A program made the position numbers and the translations under genes. Shown in pieces: positions 49,398-57,906 of a stretch of DNA of 64,000 nt (its first letter is position 1; every line of letters starts with the position of its first letter). The notes beneath the pieces are model-generated. The model worked only from the letters and a program-made list of their open reading frames with translations, was not told the DNA's origin and did not search any database. The stretch comes from a virus. Location: positions 1-64,000 of IMG/VR virus record IMGVR_UViG_3300036760_000069; one strand, written 5' to 3'.

Positions 49398-50597
49398 CTA
49401 CCCTTGACGGCTACCGAGAATCGCCGGACTCACCAAGTCGGACTGGCGGCGCGCACGGGGAATACCAGACCCCCCGCCAGGAGCCGCTCGGAATCCACGC
49501 GGCTTGTGCGTGAAGTTCTGCTCAAGGACAGCGCGTTCGCCGCGGGTCGTCCCCTTGTCCAGCCAATGCGTCAAGCCAGCATGCAGATCCTTGTCGGTGA
49601 TCTGCCCGTTCTCGTCCATGGCGAGCCCCAGCACGTTCTGGCGGAAGTCCGCCAGTTGCTTTTCGTAATACTGTTGCGTGCCCTGCATCTCCAAGAGCTT
49701 CGCCTCGATCCCTGGCACCTTCTCTGGATCGGCGTTCTTGGCAATGTCGAGTTGCTGTTTGAGGTGCCGCGCCTGATAGACATGCTGGGCAAGGCTCGAC
49801 TCCAACCCCTTATAGCCCGCCATCTCCTCCTTGAGCTGGAGCATGAAGTTGTCCCGCGCCTTGGCTTGCTGGCCCATCTGCCGGTACTTGCTGATCGTGG
49901 CAGGGTCAGCTTTGTCCGGGAACTCCTCGGCCTGTTGGAGCGGTCCACCGCCAGCCAGGGTGGCCTCGGCGCCGCCCGTCGGTCCCTGCATCGCCAGCGT
50001 CTGCGGTTTCGCCGCCAGCACATCCGCTCGCGGGGGCGGCTCCATCGCCTGCGCCGCCTCCACGCCAGGGTTGTTGGGGTTCTCGTCCGCCGGAATCACT
50101 TCCTCGCCTTGATGAAGCATGGCCGGGCCGGTGCGCGGCACCAACGGCGTGCCCTGCGCGTAGGCAGGCATGTTTGACATGCCACCCATTTGCTCCGACG
50201 CCGTATTGTCAGGAGTCAGAGGGGCACCATCTCGATTCAACGTAAACTGAAACGGATCTTGGGGGGGCAACTGTGCGGGGCCCTCATCAACCTTTTCTGT
50301 CACAGGAGCGTCCGGCACGCCGCCCATGGACGTTGCATCCGGTGCGCTGGTCGCCGGTTTAGGTCGGTACGTCTTTGACGGAGCTTGCGGATCTCGTCCG
50401 CCCGCCTCGAAATCAAACTTGTCGCGGGCCAGCTTGTCCGCACTTTCACCCCGCGCTTTCAAGTCGTCAATGTGTTTCTGGTAGGCCTGGTTCCGCTTGT
50501 GCGCGAGGTAGAACTGCATGATCTGTGGAACGGCGTGCGCGATCCCGCCGGCGATGGCATCCGCACGCGGCGGCTTTTTAAGCTGATACGGGGGCAT
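49398..50597 (-). CDS. Probable internal virion protein
   Basis: 399 residues, ATG 50597 with GAGGAGG. A helical basic N-terminus (MQFYLAHKRNQAYQKHIDDL), Pro/Ala-rich disordered middle, the motif VPRTGPAMLHQGEEVIPADE (near 148-167; shared with the protein at 15780-16067), a long helical segment (LAQHVYQARHLKQQLDIAK) and a basic tail. It ends three bases before the giant polyvalent gene and is probably co-translated with it. Tape-measure-like or ejection-protein role is likely but unproven. Confidence 0.6.
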   Translation of the reverse strand: MPPYQLKKPPRADAIAGGIAHAVPQIMQFYLAHKRNQAYQKHIDDLKARGESADKLARDKFDFEAGGRDPQAPSKTYRPKPATSAPDATSMGGVPDAPVTEKVDEGPAQLPPQDPFQFTLNRDGAPLTPDNTASEQMGGMSNMPAYAQGTPLVPRTGPAMLHQGEEVIPADENPNNPGVEAAQAMEPPPRADVLAAKPQTLAMQGPTGGAEATLAGGGPLQQAEEFPDKADPATISKYRQMGQQAKARDNFMLQLKEEMAGYKGLESSLAQHVYQARHLKQQLDIAKNADPEKVPGIEAKLLEMQGTQQYYEKQLADFRQNVLGLAMDENGQITDKDLHAGLTHWLDKGTTRGERAVLEQNFTHKPRGFRAAPGGGSGIPRARRQSDLVSPAILGSRQG

Positions 50598-50889
50598 GGC
50601 TCACCTCCTCACGTTGCTCGACCTGAATAAACCGATACCCACATTCCGGCACCGTCGCAATTCCCACCGGCACCTGTGGAAAGATCCGACAGAGATCCGG
50701 GCGCGTCTCGTAGATGCGGCACTTCGCCATCCCGTTCTCCCAGATCAGTTCCGAACACTCACCGCTCCCGTCCGCCTTGAGGGCGGGAAACACCACCGAC
50801 ACCTGCGGGTTGCCTTGAAAGGCCGCCAGACTGCAGCAGCGCCCGCAGAAGCGTGAGCATGATCCGGTGCGCGTGAGCGGTTCAGGCAT
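50578..50889 (-). CDS. YkgJ-like cysteine-cluster protein
   Basis: 103 residues. The spacing CSRFCGRCCSLAAFQ near the N-terminus, GECSEL, AKCRIYETRPDLCRIFP and PECGYRF fits the YkgJ/UPF0153 family, whose eight or so cysteines hold a zinc or iron ion; its biochemical role is unknown. Complete. It lies between a virion-protein gene and an HNH gene, overlapping both slightly. Confidence 0.75.
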   Translation of the reverse strand: MPEPLTRTGSCSRFCGRCCSLAAFQGNPQVSVVFPALKADGSGECSELIWENGMAKCRIYETRPDLCRIFPQVPVGIATVPECGYRFIQVEQREEVSHAPVSA

Positions 50890-51307
50890 TGGCCGCCCTC
50901 GATATTTGATGTCTATTCCGGTCGCACATTCGACATCGACGCCTCACTCCTTGATGGATAGCCGTATTGGCTTTGTCGTAAACGTGACCTTTCGGACACG
51001 CTTTTTTCGCTGCATTCATAGCCGCAATCGTATCGCCTCGGAGGACGTTTACTTTTCCTGTCACAACCTCTAGATGATCTGGATTGACACAGCGGATGTT
51101 CCGACATAGATGGTCGATCTGTAGGCCGTCAGGTATCGGCCCGTGCGCCAGTTCGTAAGCGAAGCGATGCGCGTATACCTGTCGCGTGCCGTTCCAAAAT
51201 ACGCCGTACCGGTTGCCATTGGCAGCGCCTGTCCAGACATCGCAGTCCCTGATACTTTGTACGAACAAGGCAAAACGCTCTGCTGCTGGTTTATGTGGTC
51301 TGCTCAC
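50882..51307 (-). CDS. HNH homing endonuclease
   Basis: 141 residues. HNH core [20 protein letters not shown] then CVNPDHLEVVTGKVN, followed by CPKGHVYDKANT and CRMCDRNR as zinc ligands. It is clearly related along its whole length to the HNH protein at 32902-33336. It overlaps the 3' end of the PAPS-reductase-like gene by 17 bases. Local AT-richness supports a recent insertion. Confidence 0.88.
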   Translation of the reverse strand: MSRPHKPAAERFALFVQSIRDCDVWTGAANGNRYGVFWNGTRQVYAHRFAYELAHGPIPDGLQIDHLCRNIRCVNPDHLEVVTGKVNVLRGDTIAAMNAAKKACPKGHVYDKANTAIHQGVRRRCRMCDRNRHQISRAANA

Positions 51308-52136
51308 GCATTCCTTCTCCGACTGGGGTACAGTATTTCAGCGTCTTAAACAGAGCTGCACGGGTCGCTTCGTGCTCCTCAAAGGAGCGGGCAATGTTCG
51401 GAATCAGCGCCCCGTCGCGTTTGGGGCAGGATACTTGCTCACCACGATGGTTGGAATTTAAACAATTGTAGCATGTGACCATGCGATCAGGATTGACACT
51501 TTCGATATTATCTACATACCTGCGCCGATCGAATGGAAGATCGTAATGAGCGATATAGGCCCACACATCATCATCAGTCCAATCACTTAGCGGGAAGGCG
51601 ACCATCGTGGTCGCGTACTGCACGCAGGGCATCATCGGCCCCGACCGATCCGCCAAATGAAACGGGTCGCCTTCCTTCGATCCCATGATCGTCAAATCCC
51701 ATGGGTAGTCGGTGGCGAGGGCCTTGGGGCGGAGCAGGAAATCGTCAATGGCGCAGAAGTACCGCTCGCCGTCCGACGGCTTGTACGCCCGGATGCCGTC
51801 CACCATGATGATGTTGTCGCTCAGGCCACACCGATAGAAGTCCAGAATCTCAAAGTAGTCCCCTTGCTGGTATTCGATGGTCGCCGACGGCATCAGGTCG
51901 AACACCTCCAGATCCCACTCGCGGGCCACTTGGTAGGCATGTTCAAACTGCGCCTGAAACTTGGCGTGGCGAAAGAACAGCACCGGCACCTTCTTTTTGA
52001 TCCGCAAGGCGAGATGCAGGGCGACAATGGAGTCCTTGCCGAAACTACAACAGACCACAGGCCGCGCCGACGTCGACAGATGGGCCGCCATCCGTGCGAG
52101 GGTCCGAGATTCCATCTCTTTCATCATCGTGTCCAT
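51291..52136 (-). CDS. PAPS reductase/DndC-like PP-loop protein
   Basis: 281 residues. The PP-loop SFGKDS lies at residues 31-36 and binds ATP or PAPS in this superfamily. A second conserved part is LTIMGSKEGDPFHLADRSG, then FPLSDWTDDDVWAYIAHYDL, typical of PAPS-reductase/DndC-like enzymes. The C-terminus has CYNCLN...VSCPKR, which could hold zinc or an iron-sulfur cluster. It could make sulfide or take part in nucleic-acid sulfur modification; the neighbours are virion genes, and no dnd partners are visible. Confidence 0.78.
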   Translation of the reverse strand: MDTMMKEMESRTLARMAAHLSTSARPVVCCSFGKDSIVALHLALRIKKKVPVLFFRHAKFQAQFEHAYQVAREWDLEVFDLMPSATIEYQQGDYFEILDFYRCGLSDNIIMVDGIRAYKPSDGERYFCAIDDFLLRPKALATDYPWDLTIMGSKEGDPFHLADRSGPMMPCVQYATTMVAFPLSDWTDDDVWAYIAHYDLPFDRRRYVDNIESVNPDRMVTCYNCLNSNHRGEQVSCPKRDGALIPNIARSFEEHEATRAALFKTLKYCTPVGEGMREQTT

Positions 52137-52138
52137 GG

Positions 52139-53026
52139 TTATATCGCAATAATGCCCGCGCCGATGATTGCCCCGCCCGCGCCGATCCCGGCCCCCATCA
52201 ACCCACTACTCCGACCAGACGCGGCCGAACTCAGCCCCGCATTGGTGTTATACATACCCATATTGAATTGGTCCTGCTGCCAGCGATCCTGTTGCCGCTG
52301 TTGAATCGCATTGCCCGTGATGTTGGCCGCGTTGGCGGTCAAAGCCGCCCCGCCTGTGTACTGTGCCGAGGTCACATTCGCGTTCCGTGCCAGCCGGTTC
52401 GTGAGTTCCATCTGGCGGTTGTTGACAATCGCTTCGGCGCCGGTGATCCGGCCCTCTCGGACGGCGTCCTCGGTACTGGTACGGGCCCGCCTGAACTCCG
52501 CCATGGCCCGCGATCCACCCGTCGAGTTCTCCCATCCTGGCCCGAACTGTTCGGTCAGCCGGCTGATGAGTTGCTGTTCGCCGCGATCCCAGTCATTCGT
52601 GACGGCATCACCCACCGGGAGTCGGCCTTCCAGCCCCGCGATGGAGCGCGCATTCGCCAGCCGCCCGACCTTGAGAGTGTCTTGCACATCCTGCGGGAGT
52701 TCGGCTTCAGGAATGTCCTCAAAGGTGATGGCGCCGGTTGTGGGGTCCACCACTTTACGAATCCCTTGGTTCGCATAGTAACGTCCAGCGAACGCTTCCT
52801 GTTCTTTGCCCTGCGTAGCGGCTAGCTCATTCGACCGGCGCGCCTCGATCAGTTGCTCATGCTGAAGATCCAGCTCGTCCTGCGTCTTGGGGGTTGGTTG
52901 CGGTGTCGGTGGCGGATCATCCCCTCCCCCGGCGCCGCACAGGATCGGCCACCAGCGGCCCGTGGACACCTCGACAAACCCGTCCAATCCGCGCCGGGTG
53001 GTCTGAATGAACGTAATGAGCGGCAT
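52139..53026 (-). CDS. Internal virion or neck protein with C-terminal glycine zipper
   Basis: 295 residues. Pro/Asp-rich N-terminus (GGGDDPPPTPQPTPKTQDEL), then long Gln/Asn/Ala-rich helical stretches (LIEARRSNELAATQGKEQEA; TNRLARNANVTSAQYTGGAA; QQRQQDRWQQDQFNMGM) and a hydrophobic Gly/Ala tail (LMGAGIGAGGAIIGAGIIAI). The tail could insert into membrane, as for DNA-ejection proteins of podoviruses. Overlaps the upstream stop by one base. No family named. Confidence 0.6.
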   Translation of the reverse strand: MPLITFIQTTRRGLDGFVEVSTGRWWPILCGAGGGDDPPPTPQPTPKTQDELDLQHEQLIEARRSNELAATQGKEQEAFAGRYYANQGIRKVVDPTTGAITFEDIPEAELPQDVQDTLKVGRLANARSIAGLEGRLPVGDAVTNDWDRGEQQLISRLTEQFGPGWENSTGGSRAMAEFRRARTSTEDAVREGRITGAEAIVNNRQMELTNRLARNANVTSAQYTGGAALTANAANITGNAIQQRQQDRWQQDQFNMGMYNTNAGLSSAASGRSSGLMGAGIGAGGAIIGAGIIAI

Positions 53027-53352
53027 CAGCGTCCCCCCCCACGAATCCGATCCACCATCTCCGCCAACGTCGGACAGACGGCCGGCGGGGCCTTGGTGAT
53101 CGCCTTCATAAAAAACTGCTCCGTCTTGTTCTCACCGTACTGATGCGCTCCCAGTGCCGGATAGATGCGGAGCATCCGGTGGTTCGTCTTGTCGGTACTC
53201 GCCATCCAGCCGATCTTGCCTGACTTCCAGATTTCCCATTCCATCCTCCACCAGTCCTCGACCAGTGCCCGCATCTGGCTCATCCGGTTCCGGAGCGGCG
53301 GCATCTCCCGGATAACGTACCAACTCCGCAGGCCATCCAGCCGTTCATGCAC
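53026..53352 (-). CDS. Hypothetical protein, GTG start
   Basis: 108 residues if started at GTG 53352, which has GGAGGG eight bases upstream; the longer frame would overlap its neighbour. Contains LRNRMSQMRALVEDWWRMEW, then IGWMASTDKTNHRMLRIYPA, Trp/Met-rich and helical. Similar small proteins sit between neck genes in other phages. Function unknown. It ends in a coding G8 run. Confidence 0.55.
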   Translation of the reverse strand: MHERLDGLRSWYVIREMPPLRNRMSQMRALVEDWWRMEWEIWKSGKIGWMASTDKTNHRMLRIYPALGAHQYGENKTEQFFMKAITKAPPAVCPTLAEMVDRIRGGGR

Positions 53353-53389
53353 CGAAAACACCCTCCGGCGGTCACGGTGGATGACGCTT

Positions 53390-54193
53390 TTAGAGCTTCT
53401 CGATAAAGCCGGTACGGGTAGCATGAGCGCGCCATCCCATCGGAACCGTCTCGCCGCCAAACTCCACGATGACCCCCTTGGGCATCAGGGCCCGACGGGC
53501 CGCATCCTGGTCGAGTATATACCCGGCAGCCGTGATTAACTCACCAGCAGCGGGTATTTTCTGGTGTGCGTCCATGATGTCCTCCGGTCGCACCTTTCCC
53601 ACCAGATCGACTTGGCTCCAGCGGTACAGGTAGGTCGCCCAGCGTGACGGATGAAGATGCTGGGCCATGTTGTTGTTCCAGGCCGTCTGCAAGATGCCAT
53701 CCACGCCGGCCCACTGGCAGGCCAGCACATCCAGCGCATCCTCCGTACGGATCTCACAGTCCGCGCAGTGCAGGGCGTTCATCGCCACGGTCTGCTTGAT
53801 GAGCGGCAAGCGGTACAGAAAGGGGGTCGTCCGTAGATGCGGGAGCGGCAGGAGCGTGAAGGCCGTCGCCTCACCGAGCCCATCCTTGGAGGGCAACGTC
53901 ACCCGGTTCCCCTCACCATCAAGCATCATGCGCCACGCCTTCAGTGGGCGGTTGCATTTCCAGCAACCAACATGGGCGAGGATATGCCCGTCGTAGCGGT
54001 GGTGATCGGCCGGATACCAGGGCTTGCCGTCGGCATCATCCTGCGCCTGCGCCTGCTTCGAGATCGTCCGCGGCAGAGCGCGCCAGCGTTCCCGCTTGCG
54101 GGTTTCGGTGACCATCGGCAGACCCGTCAAAGAGTCCACCTCCGACCCGCTCAGGCCGCCGCCACTAGGCACCTTTCTCAACTCCTCGCTCAT
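53390..54193 (-). CDS. Hypothetical protein with two CxxC pairs
   Basis: 267 residues from ATG 54193 with GGGAGAG. A CWKCNRPLK pair and HCADCEIR pair, 60-odd residues apart, could bind one zinc. The middle (EATAFTLLPLPHLRTTPFLY) is beta-like and the rest mixed (LACQWAGVDGILQTAWNNNM). No match to a named family. It is separated from the next upstream minus-strand gene by the plus-strand HNH gene, so it may be the first gene of a new transcription unit. Confidence 0.55.
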   Translation of the reverse strand: MSEELRKVPSGGGLSGSEVDSLTGLPMVTETRKRERWRALPRTISKQAQAQDDADGKPWYPADHHRYDGHILAHVGCWKCNRPLKAWRMMLDGEGNRVTLPSKDGLGEATAFTLLPLPHLRTTPFLYRLPLIKQTVAMNALHCADCEIRTEDALDVLACQWAGVDGILQTAWNNNMAQHLHPSRWATYLYRWSQVDLVGKVRPEDIMDAHQKIPAAGELITAAGYILDQDAARRALMPKGVIVEFGGETVPMGWRAHATRTGFIEKL

Positions 54194-54205
54194 GCCGCTC
54201 TCCCG

Positions 54206-54234
54206 TTGACGGTCAGAAATTTGCATAGTATAAT
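54206..54234 (+). promoter_or_regulatory. Plus-strand promoter of the HNH gene
   Basis: TTGACG (54206-54211), 17-base spacer, TATAAT (54229-54234), then six bases to ATG 54241. Both hexamers are near-perfect for a sigma-70-type factor. The spacing places the transcript start at or near the ATG, so the message may be leaderless. Confidence 0.75.
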
Positions 54235-54240
54235 AAAATT

Positions 54241-54777
54241 ATGGTAAAAATCTGTACAAAATGTAAACGAAAACTCACACTGAAGTCGTTTAATAAATCC
54301 TCCGGCAAACGCTTTGGCCGGCATAATCTTTGTAGAGTCTGTCATCGTATTGATTCTCAAAGGCGGTATATTCCACGCCCACGAATTAAGAAAACGCACT
54401 GCAAGCAGTGCGCTGTTCGCCTTACAAACGAGAACTGGGCTCCGTCTTGCAGGGATAGCCGTAGCTATTCGTGTAGAACGTGCCATAACGCGATGTGCAG
54501 GCAACGCAACCTTCGCATGAGACTTGAGGTGTTGAGCGCTTACGGAGCTATATGCGTCTGTTGTGGAGAGACTCGGCAACAGTTCCTTGGGTTTGATCAT
54601 ATCAATGGGGGTGGTACTCAGCACCGCAGAGAAGTTGGAGATGGCGACCAATTCTATAGGTGGTTGAGGCGTGAAGATTACCCTCTTGGCATTGTTCAGG
54701 TGATGTGCCACAACTGTAACATGGCAAAAGGCTTCTATGGCCAGTGCCCGCACGTTCTTGAACAGAAAACACATTAA
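54241..54777 (+). CDS. HNH endonuclease, the only plus-strand gene
   Basis: 178 residues. Three CxxC pairs in the N-terminal half (CTKCKRK, CRVCHRID, CKQC, CRTCHNA) form zinc knuckles, followed by an HNH core CVCCGETRQQFLGFDHINGG and VMCHNCNMAKG. AT-rich compared with its surroundings. It has its own promoter and runs opposite to all other genes; its stop overlaps the stop of the converging gene. It is a mobile endonuclease that probably arrived as a unit. Confidence 0.88.
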   Translation: MVKICTKCKRKLTLKSFNKSSGKRFGRHNLCRVCHRIDSQRRYIPRPRIKKTHCKQCAVRLTNENWAPSCRDSRSYSCRTCHNAMCRQRNLRMRLEVLSAYGAICVCCGETRQQFLGFDHINGGGTQHRREVGDGDQFYRWLRREDYPLGIVQVMCHNCNMAKGFYGQCPHVLEQKTH

Positions 54778-56357
54778 GCAGCCCTTCCTGGAGTATATCG
54801 TATAGCCGTGTCCATCACCGCGAAATTCTGCCCCGCTCCGCTGTTATACCCAATCAGTTTAGTGAAGATCGCCTCGCCAGTCAATTCATGTTTCACGGTC
54901 GAGACGGTCTTGCCGGCCATCACATCAGCGTCCAGCGACATCGACCCGACCGCCCCACCAGGGGTATTCATCGAATAGGCCAGCGTCTGACTCAGCACGC
55001 CATCCCGATGTACCTCCATCGTCAGATCCCAATTCCCTTGCGGGTCCATGGTGAGCTGCAACTCATGCAGGTTCGAGAACTGCCCGACCCCACTGGGCGC
55101 GACCGGCGGACACTCGTACTGTCCGTTGTACCCCGCCCCATTCTTGCTCCGTGTAGCCTGATCCATGTCGTAGAGATTCCCCGAGCTGTCGCCGAAGCAG
55201 GGTTTGAGGATCGCCGTGGTGGTCGCCCGACGCATCCCCAGCGCAGGGCAGGTGTCCCGGCTCGACCAGAAGAACTTCGGCGCGCCTGGCATGTGCAGGT
55301 CGAGGATGATCCGCGCATCGCAGACGGTGCTGGTGCCGGACGGCACGGCGAAGTGCAATTGCCGTTTGGATCCATACCAGCGTCCACGGACAAGATCCAG
55401 CCGGCTCAGGTTCAGCTTTTCCTTGATGAACTGCGCGGTCTCCATCGGGAGGAAGGGTGGCACCGAGACCTGCCCCTGCGTCTGAATCTGCGAGAGCGAA
55501 TAGAGAAAGCCGTCCGTGGCGAGCATGACAATATCGTCCTCGATCACCACCGCACTCTCGGGGCTGGCCACCCCGATGGCCTCGGTGATCTTCGGCACGC
55601 TCCAGTTGGCGATCGAGGGGTCCGTATCGTTCAGGACAAAAATGCCACGAGGGAACTTCCACAGGTAGAGGATTTCCCGCCAGGAGGCCCCGGCGACCAA
55701 CCGTTCCCCTGAACCAGGATAGACGGGCTGGACAAACGATTCGCCTCCGTTATAATCGTTCTCGGAGCCGGGGACCGTGCCGTAGATGTTATGGGGAAAG
55801 TTGGCGTTGCCGAACCCGATCATGCGTGCCCGGTGTGAGACCGGCGTGGTCGGCCAGTTGGCTACCGTCCAGTCCAGCGGGAGTTGTCCGGGCCCGCCGC
55901 CACCCGTCAGTACCGTGGCCGTGGCCCCACCCGTGTACGACATAGGATTGTCGAGGTTGCTGAAAATGTAGAGCGTCTTAGTGGTGCCGTTCCATCCCTC
56001 GGAAAAGGTGATGTAGCTCCCCGTCGTCAAGCCGGAGATCAGCGTCTTCACAACCGCCCCCGATGCGGGCACGACCACGATGCTGACCGAGATGCCGTTG
56101 TCGATGGCGGTAATGTCCTCCTGCACACCTGCCCCAGAGATGAACTGCCAATGCGCCTTGACCGCCCAGGTGCCAGCCCCGCCCGAGAGAGGCGTGGTGT
56201 TGACCAACGCCGCACCGGGCTCCTTCTCGATGAGGTCACGCTCCACTGTCACAGTGTCGGCATAGGTCAGGTCGGAGGTTGGCATCCTGGTCAAGGCCTT
56301 GCTCCGATTGATCCCCCCGGCACCGCCAGGAATCGTGATGGTTTGCAGATCACGCAT
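54774..56357 (-). CDS. P22 gp10-like tail hub/packaged-DNA stabilisation protein
   Basis: 527 residues. The beginning ITIPGGAGGINRSKAL and the repeating beta segments (ERLVAGASWREILYLWKFPR, IEDDIVMLATDGFLYSLSQI, RDTCPALGMRRATTTAIL) fit the beta-propeller tail-hub proteins of podoviruses. It lies next to the gp4-like protein, the usual partner. These proteins plug and stabilise packaged DNA. Assignment is by architecture and synteny, so moderate confidence. Confidence 0.65.
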   Translation of the reverse strand: MRDLQTITIPGGAGGINRSKALTRMPTSDLTYADTVTVERDLIEKEPGAALVNTTPLSGGAGTWAVKAHWQFISGAGVQEDITAIDNGISVSIVVVPASGAVVKTLISGLTTGSYITFSEGWNGTTKTLYIFSNLDNPMSYTGGATATVLTGGGGPGQLPLDWTVANWPTTPVSHRARMIGFGNANFPHNIYGTVPGSENDYNGGESFVQPVYPGSGERLVAGASWREILYLWKFPRGIFVLNDTDPSIANWSVPKITEAIGVASPESAVVIEDDIVMLATDGFLYSLSQIQTQGQVSVPPFLPMETAQFIKEKLNLSRLDLVRGRWYGSKRQLHFAVPSGTSTVCDARIILDLHMPGAPKFFWSSRDTCPALGMRRATTTAILKPCFGDSSGNLYDMDQATRSKNGAGYNGQYECPPVAPSGVGQFSNLHELQLTMDPQGNWDLTMEVHRDGVLSQTLAYSMNTPGGAVGSMSLDADVMAGKTVSTVKHELTGEAIFTKLIGYNSGAGQNFAVMDTAIRYTPGRAA

Positions 56358-56360
56358 AAA

Positions 56361-57269
56361 TCAGACCCCCAACCCGAATCGCGGACGGAACCAGAGCCGT
56401 TGCTTCGAGGTCGGCTTGAGGTAGGTGTCGACCATCTGGGCAATCTTCTGGTCGGCGCGGATCCACGCCGAGTCCGCAAGGTTGTCGTTCTTCCCCCGCC
56501 AGAGATGCCACTTGGCCCGCTCGGCGATCACCCACCGATCTTGGAGCGGGAGGACCGGCGTATCCGTCCCTGCCACCCCGTCATAGGTCAACGTCTGGAA
56601 CTTTGTAAACTCGTATTCCATATTGACCTGCAACTCCGTCCAGGGGGCAATCTGGATCTGGATAGACTTCGCCGCCCCGCCGCCTGGATCGTAGTCGCGG
56701 ATGATCGTTGCCACTTCCGTCAGACCTACGGCCGCGACCCGTGCCCAACCGTACTTGGCCTTAAACTCGTTTTCGTTGATGAGCGCGACTTCCCCCTCAT
56801 ACTGCCCGCGCAGATAGAGCGGCCCCCAGACCTTCATGGCCGACGAGTCCAGCGCGTATTCGTCCTGATAGATGACCCCCGCCCCGGATGCCTGTGTCTC
56901 TACATAGGTCGCGTCCAGCGTCAGCACCGCCGTCCCCGCTGTGTGCGCGCTGATGCGGTACATGGCCTGGTTCGCCGTGACGTAGAACTTTCTCCCGGCC
57001 TGCGAGGTCGCAATCACGGCCGACAGCGTGACCGTCGTTCCGACAATGCTGGAGACGGTGACATTCTGGCTGGCAACCGTCGTCACCACCTTGGGGGGGT
57101 GCCCCAGCGCGAACCGCCACTTGTTCAGGCACAGGATCTCCCAGTAGTTGAGATTGAGGGCCGCTTTGGCGCGGGTCGCATAATCGTCTGAGGTGGACGT
57201 ACTCTGTCCCACATCCTTCATCAGGTACTGAAAGAGGTCAAGCCCGGTGGCGAGGTCGTCGAGGGCCAT
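56361..57269 (-). CDS. P22 gp4-like head-tail adaptor
   Basis: 302 residues. N-terminal helices (RAKAALNLNYWEILCLNKW) and C-terminal helices (RWVIAERAKWHLWRGKNDN, DSAWIRADQKIAQMVDTYLK) surround a beta-rich insertion (residues ~60-170) containing VTVSSIVGTTVTLSAVIAT. The helical ends match the first ring that binds the portal in podoviruses. The beta insertion is larger than in P22 gp4. It precedes the gp10-like gene by three bases. Confidence 0.65.
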   Translation of the reverse strand: MALDDLATGLDLFQYLMKDVGQSTSTSDDYATRAKAALNLNYWEILCLNKWRFALGHPPKVVTTVASQNVTVSSIVGTTVTLSAVIATSQAGRKFYVTANQAMYRISAHTAGTAVLTLDATYVETQASGAGVIYQDEYALDSSAMKVWGPLYLRGQYEGEVALINENEFKAKYGWARVAAVGLTEVATIIRDYDPGGGAAKSIQIQIAPWTELQVNMEYEFTKFQTLTYDGVAGTDTPVLPLQDRWVIAERAKWHLWRGKNDNLADSAWIRADQKIAQMVDTYLKPTSKQRLWFRPRFGLGV

Positions 57270-57592
57270 CAGTCAAGCTGCAGCCCCTTCTCGGCCTTAT
57301 CAGCCGTGCGGCTTTCCTTGGCCTCCTCCAGATCCCCCTCGATGCCGTGATCGCACTCGCAGGAGTTGACCTCCATGGAGATATTCGCCGGCCCGTACTG
57401 GTCGCTGGCGCGCACGCTCTTGATCCGCCCCGTCAGCGTCACCGTGACCTTCTTGCCGACGTGGATGGCGGGCAATGTCGTGCCGTCCGGGAAGTCAATG
57501 TTCGCGCTCGGTTTAGACTTCATCGGCATCGAGGCCATCGCCCCGCCGCCGCTCCGATGCTCCACGATCACCCGACGAGTTTTTTCTGCCAT
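57269..57592 (-). CDS. Hypothetical protein
   Basis: 107 residues. Basic start (MAEKTRRVIVEHRSGGGAMA), a beta segment (KKVTVTLTGRIKSVRASDQY), ISMEVNSCECDHG and an acidic helical tail (GDLEEAKESRTADKAEKGL). An OB-like fold with a CxC pair is possible. It overlaps the lipoprotein gene upstream by about 24 bases. Role unknown. Confidence 0.5.
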   Translation of the reverse strand: MAEKTRRVIVEHRSGGGAMASMPMKSKPSANIDFPDGTTLPAIHVGKKVTVTLTGRIKSVRASDQYGPANISMEVNSCECDHGIEGDLEEAKESRTADKAEKGLQLD

Positions 57593-57906
57593 GCTGGCGA
57601 CTCCTCTTTATGAGACGGCTCCATGCCGCAGTAGACACGATCTCCCGTTAAGGTAAAACAAGCCGCCTTCATCCACTTGATGAGATAGAGCTGGTCGGCC
57701 TTCCGAATGACCAGGCACCGCTCCGTGCCGCACGGAATCTCGATCGGGGCCATCTCGTACTCAGGGAACGCGGGGAGCAAGGCCGGGTCCAGCTTCGACA
57801 CGGCGTTCTGGGGCGCGCACCCGCAGATCACCCCCAGCATCGCCGCTCTCAGCCATCCACTTGCCTGCCTCCGCCACCCGCCGGAGTCCTGCGTTTTCCA
57901 GTTCAC
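57568..57906 (-). CDS. Putative outer-membrane spanin-like lipoprotein
   Basis: 112 residues from GTG 57906 (AAGGAG ten bases upstream), overlapping the preceding gene in a different frame. The N-terminus has a twin-Arg basic part and LRAAMLGVICGCAPQN, a probable lipobox with Cys about residue 30. The rest contains cysteines and proline. A lipoprotein gene embedded in the end of an inner-membrane protein gene is the classic Rz/Rz1 layout. It is long for Rz1, so the call is tentative. Confidence 0.5.
   Translation of the reverse strand: MNWKTQDSGGWRRQASGWLRAAMLGVICGCAPQNAVSKLDPALLPAFPEYEMAPIEIPCGTERCLVIRKADQLYLIKWMKAACFTLTGDRVYCGMEPSHKEESPAWQKKLVG

Noticed and set aside
52139-53026. Calling the 295-residue protein a tape measure
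   Set aside because: It is too short and the tail appears podovirus-type, so an internal or ejection protein is the safer wording.
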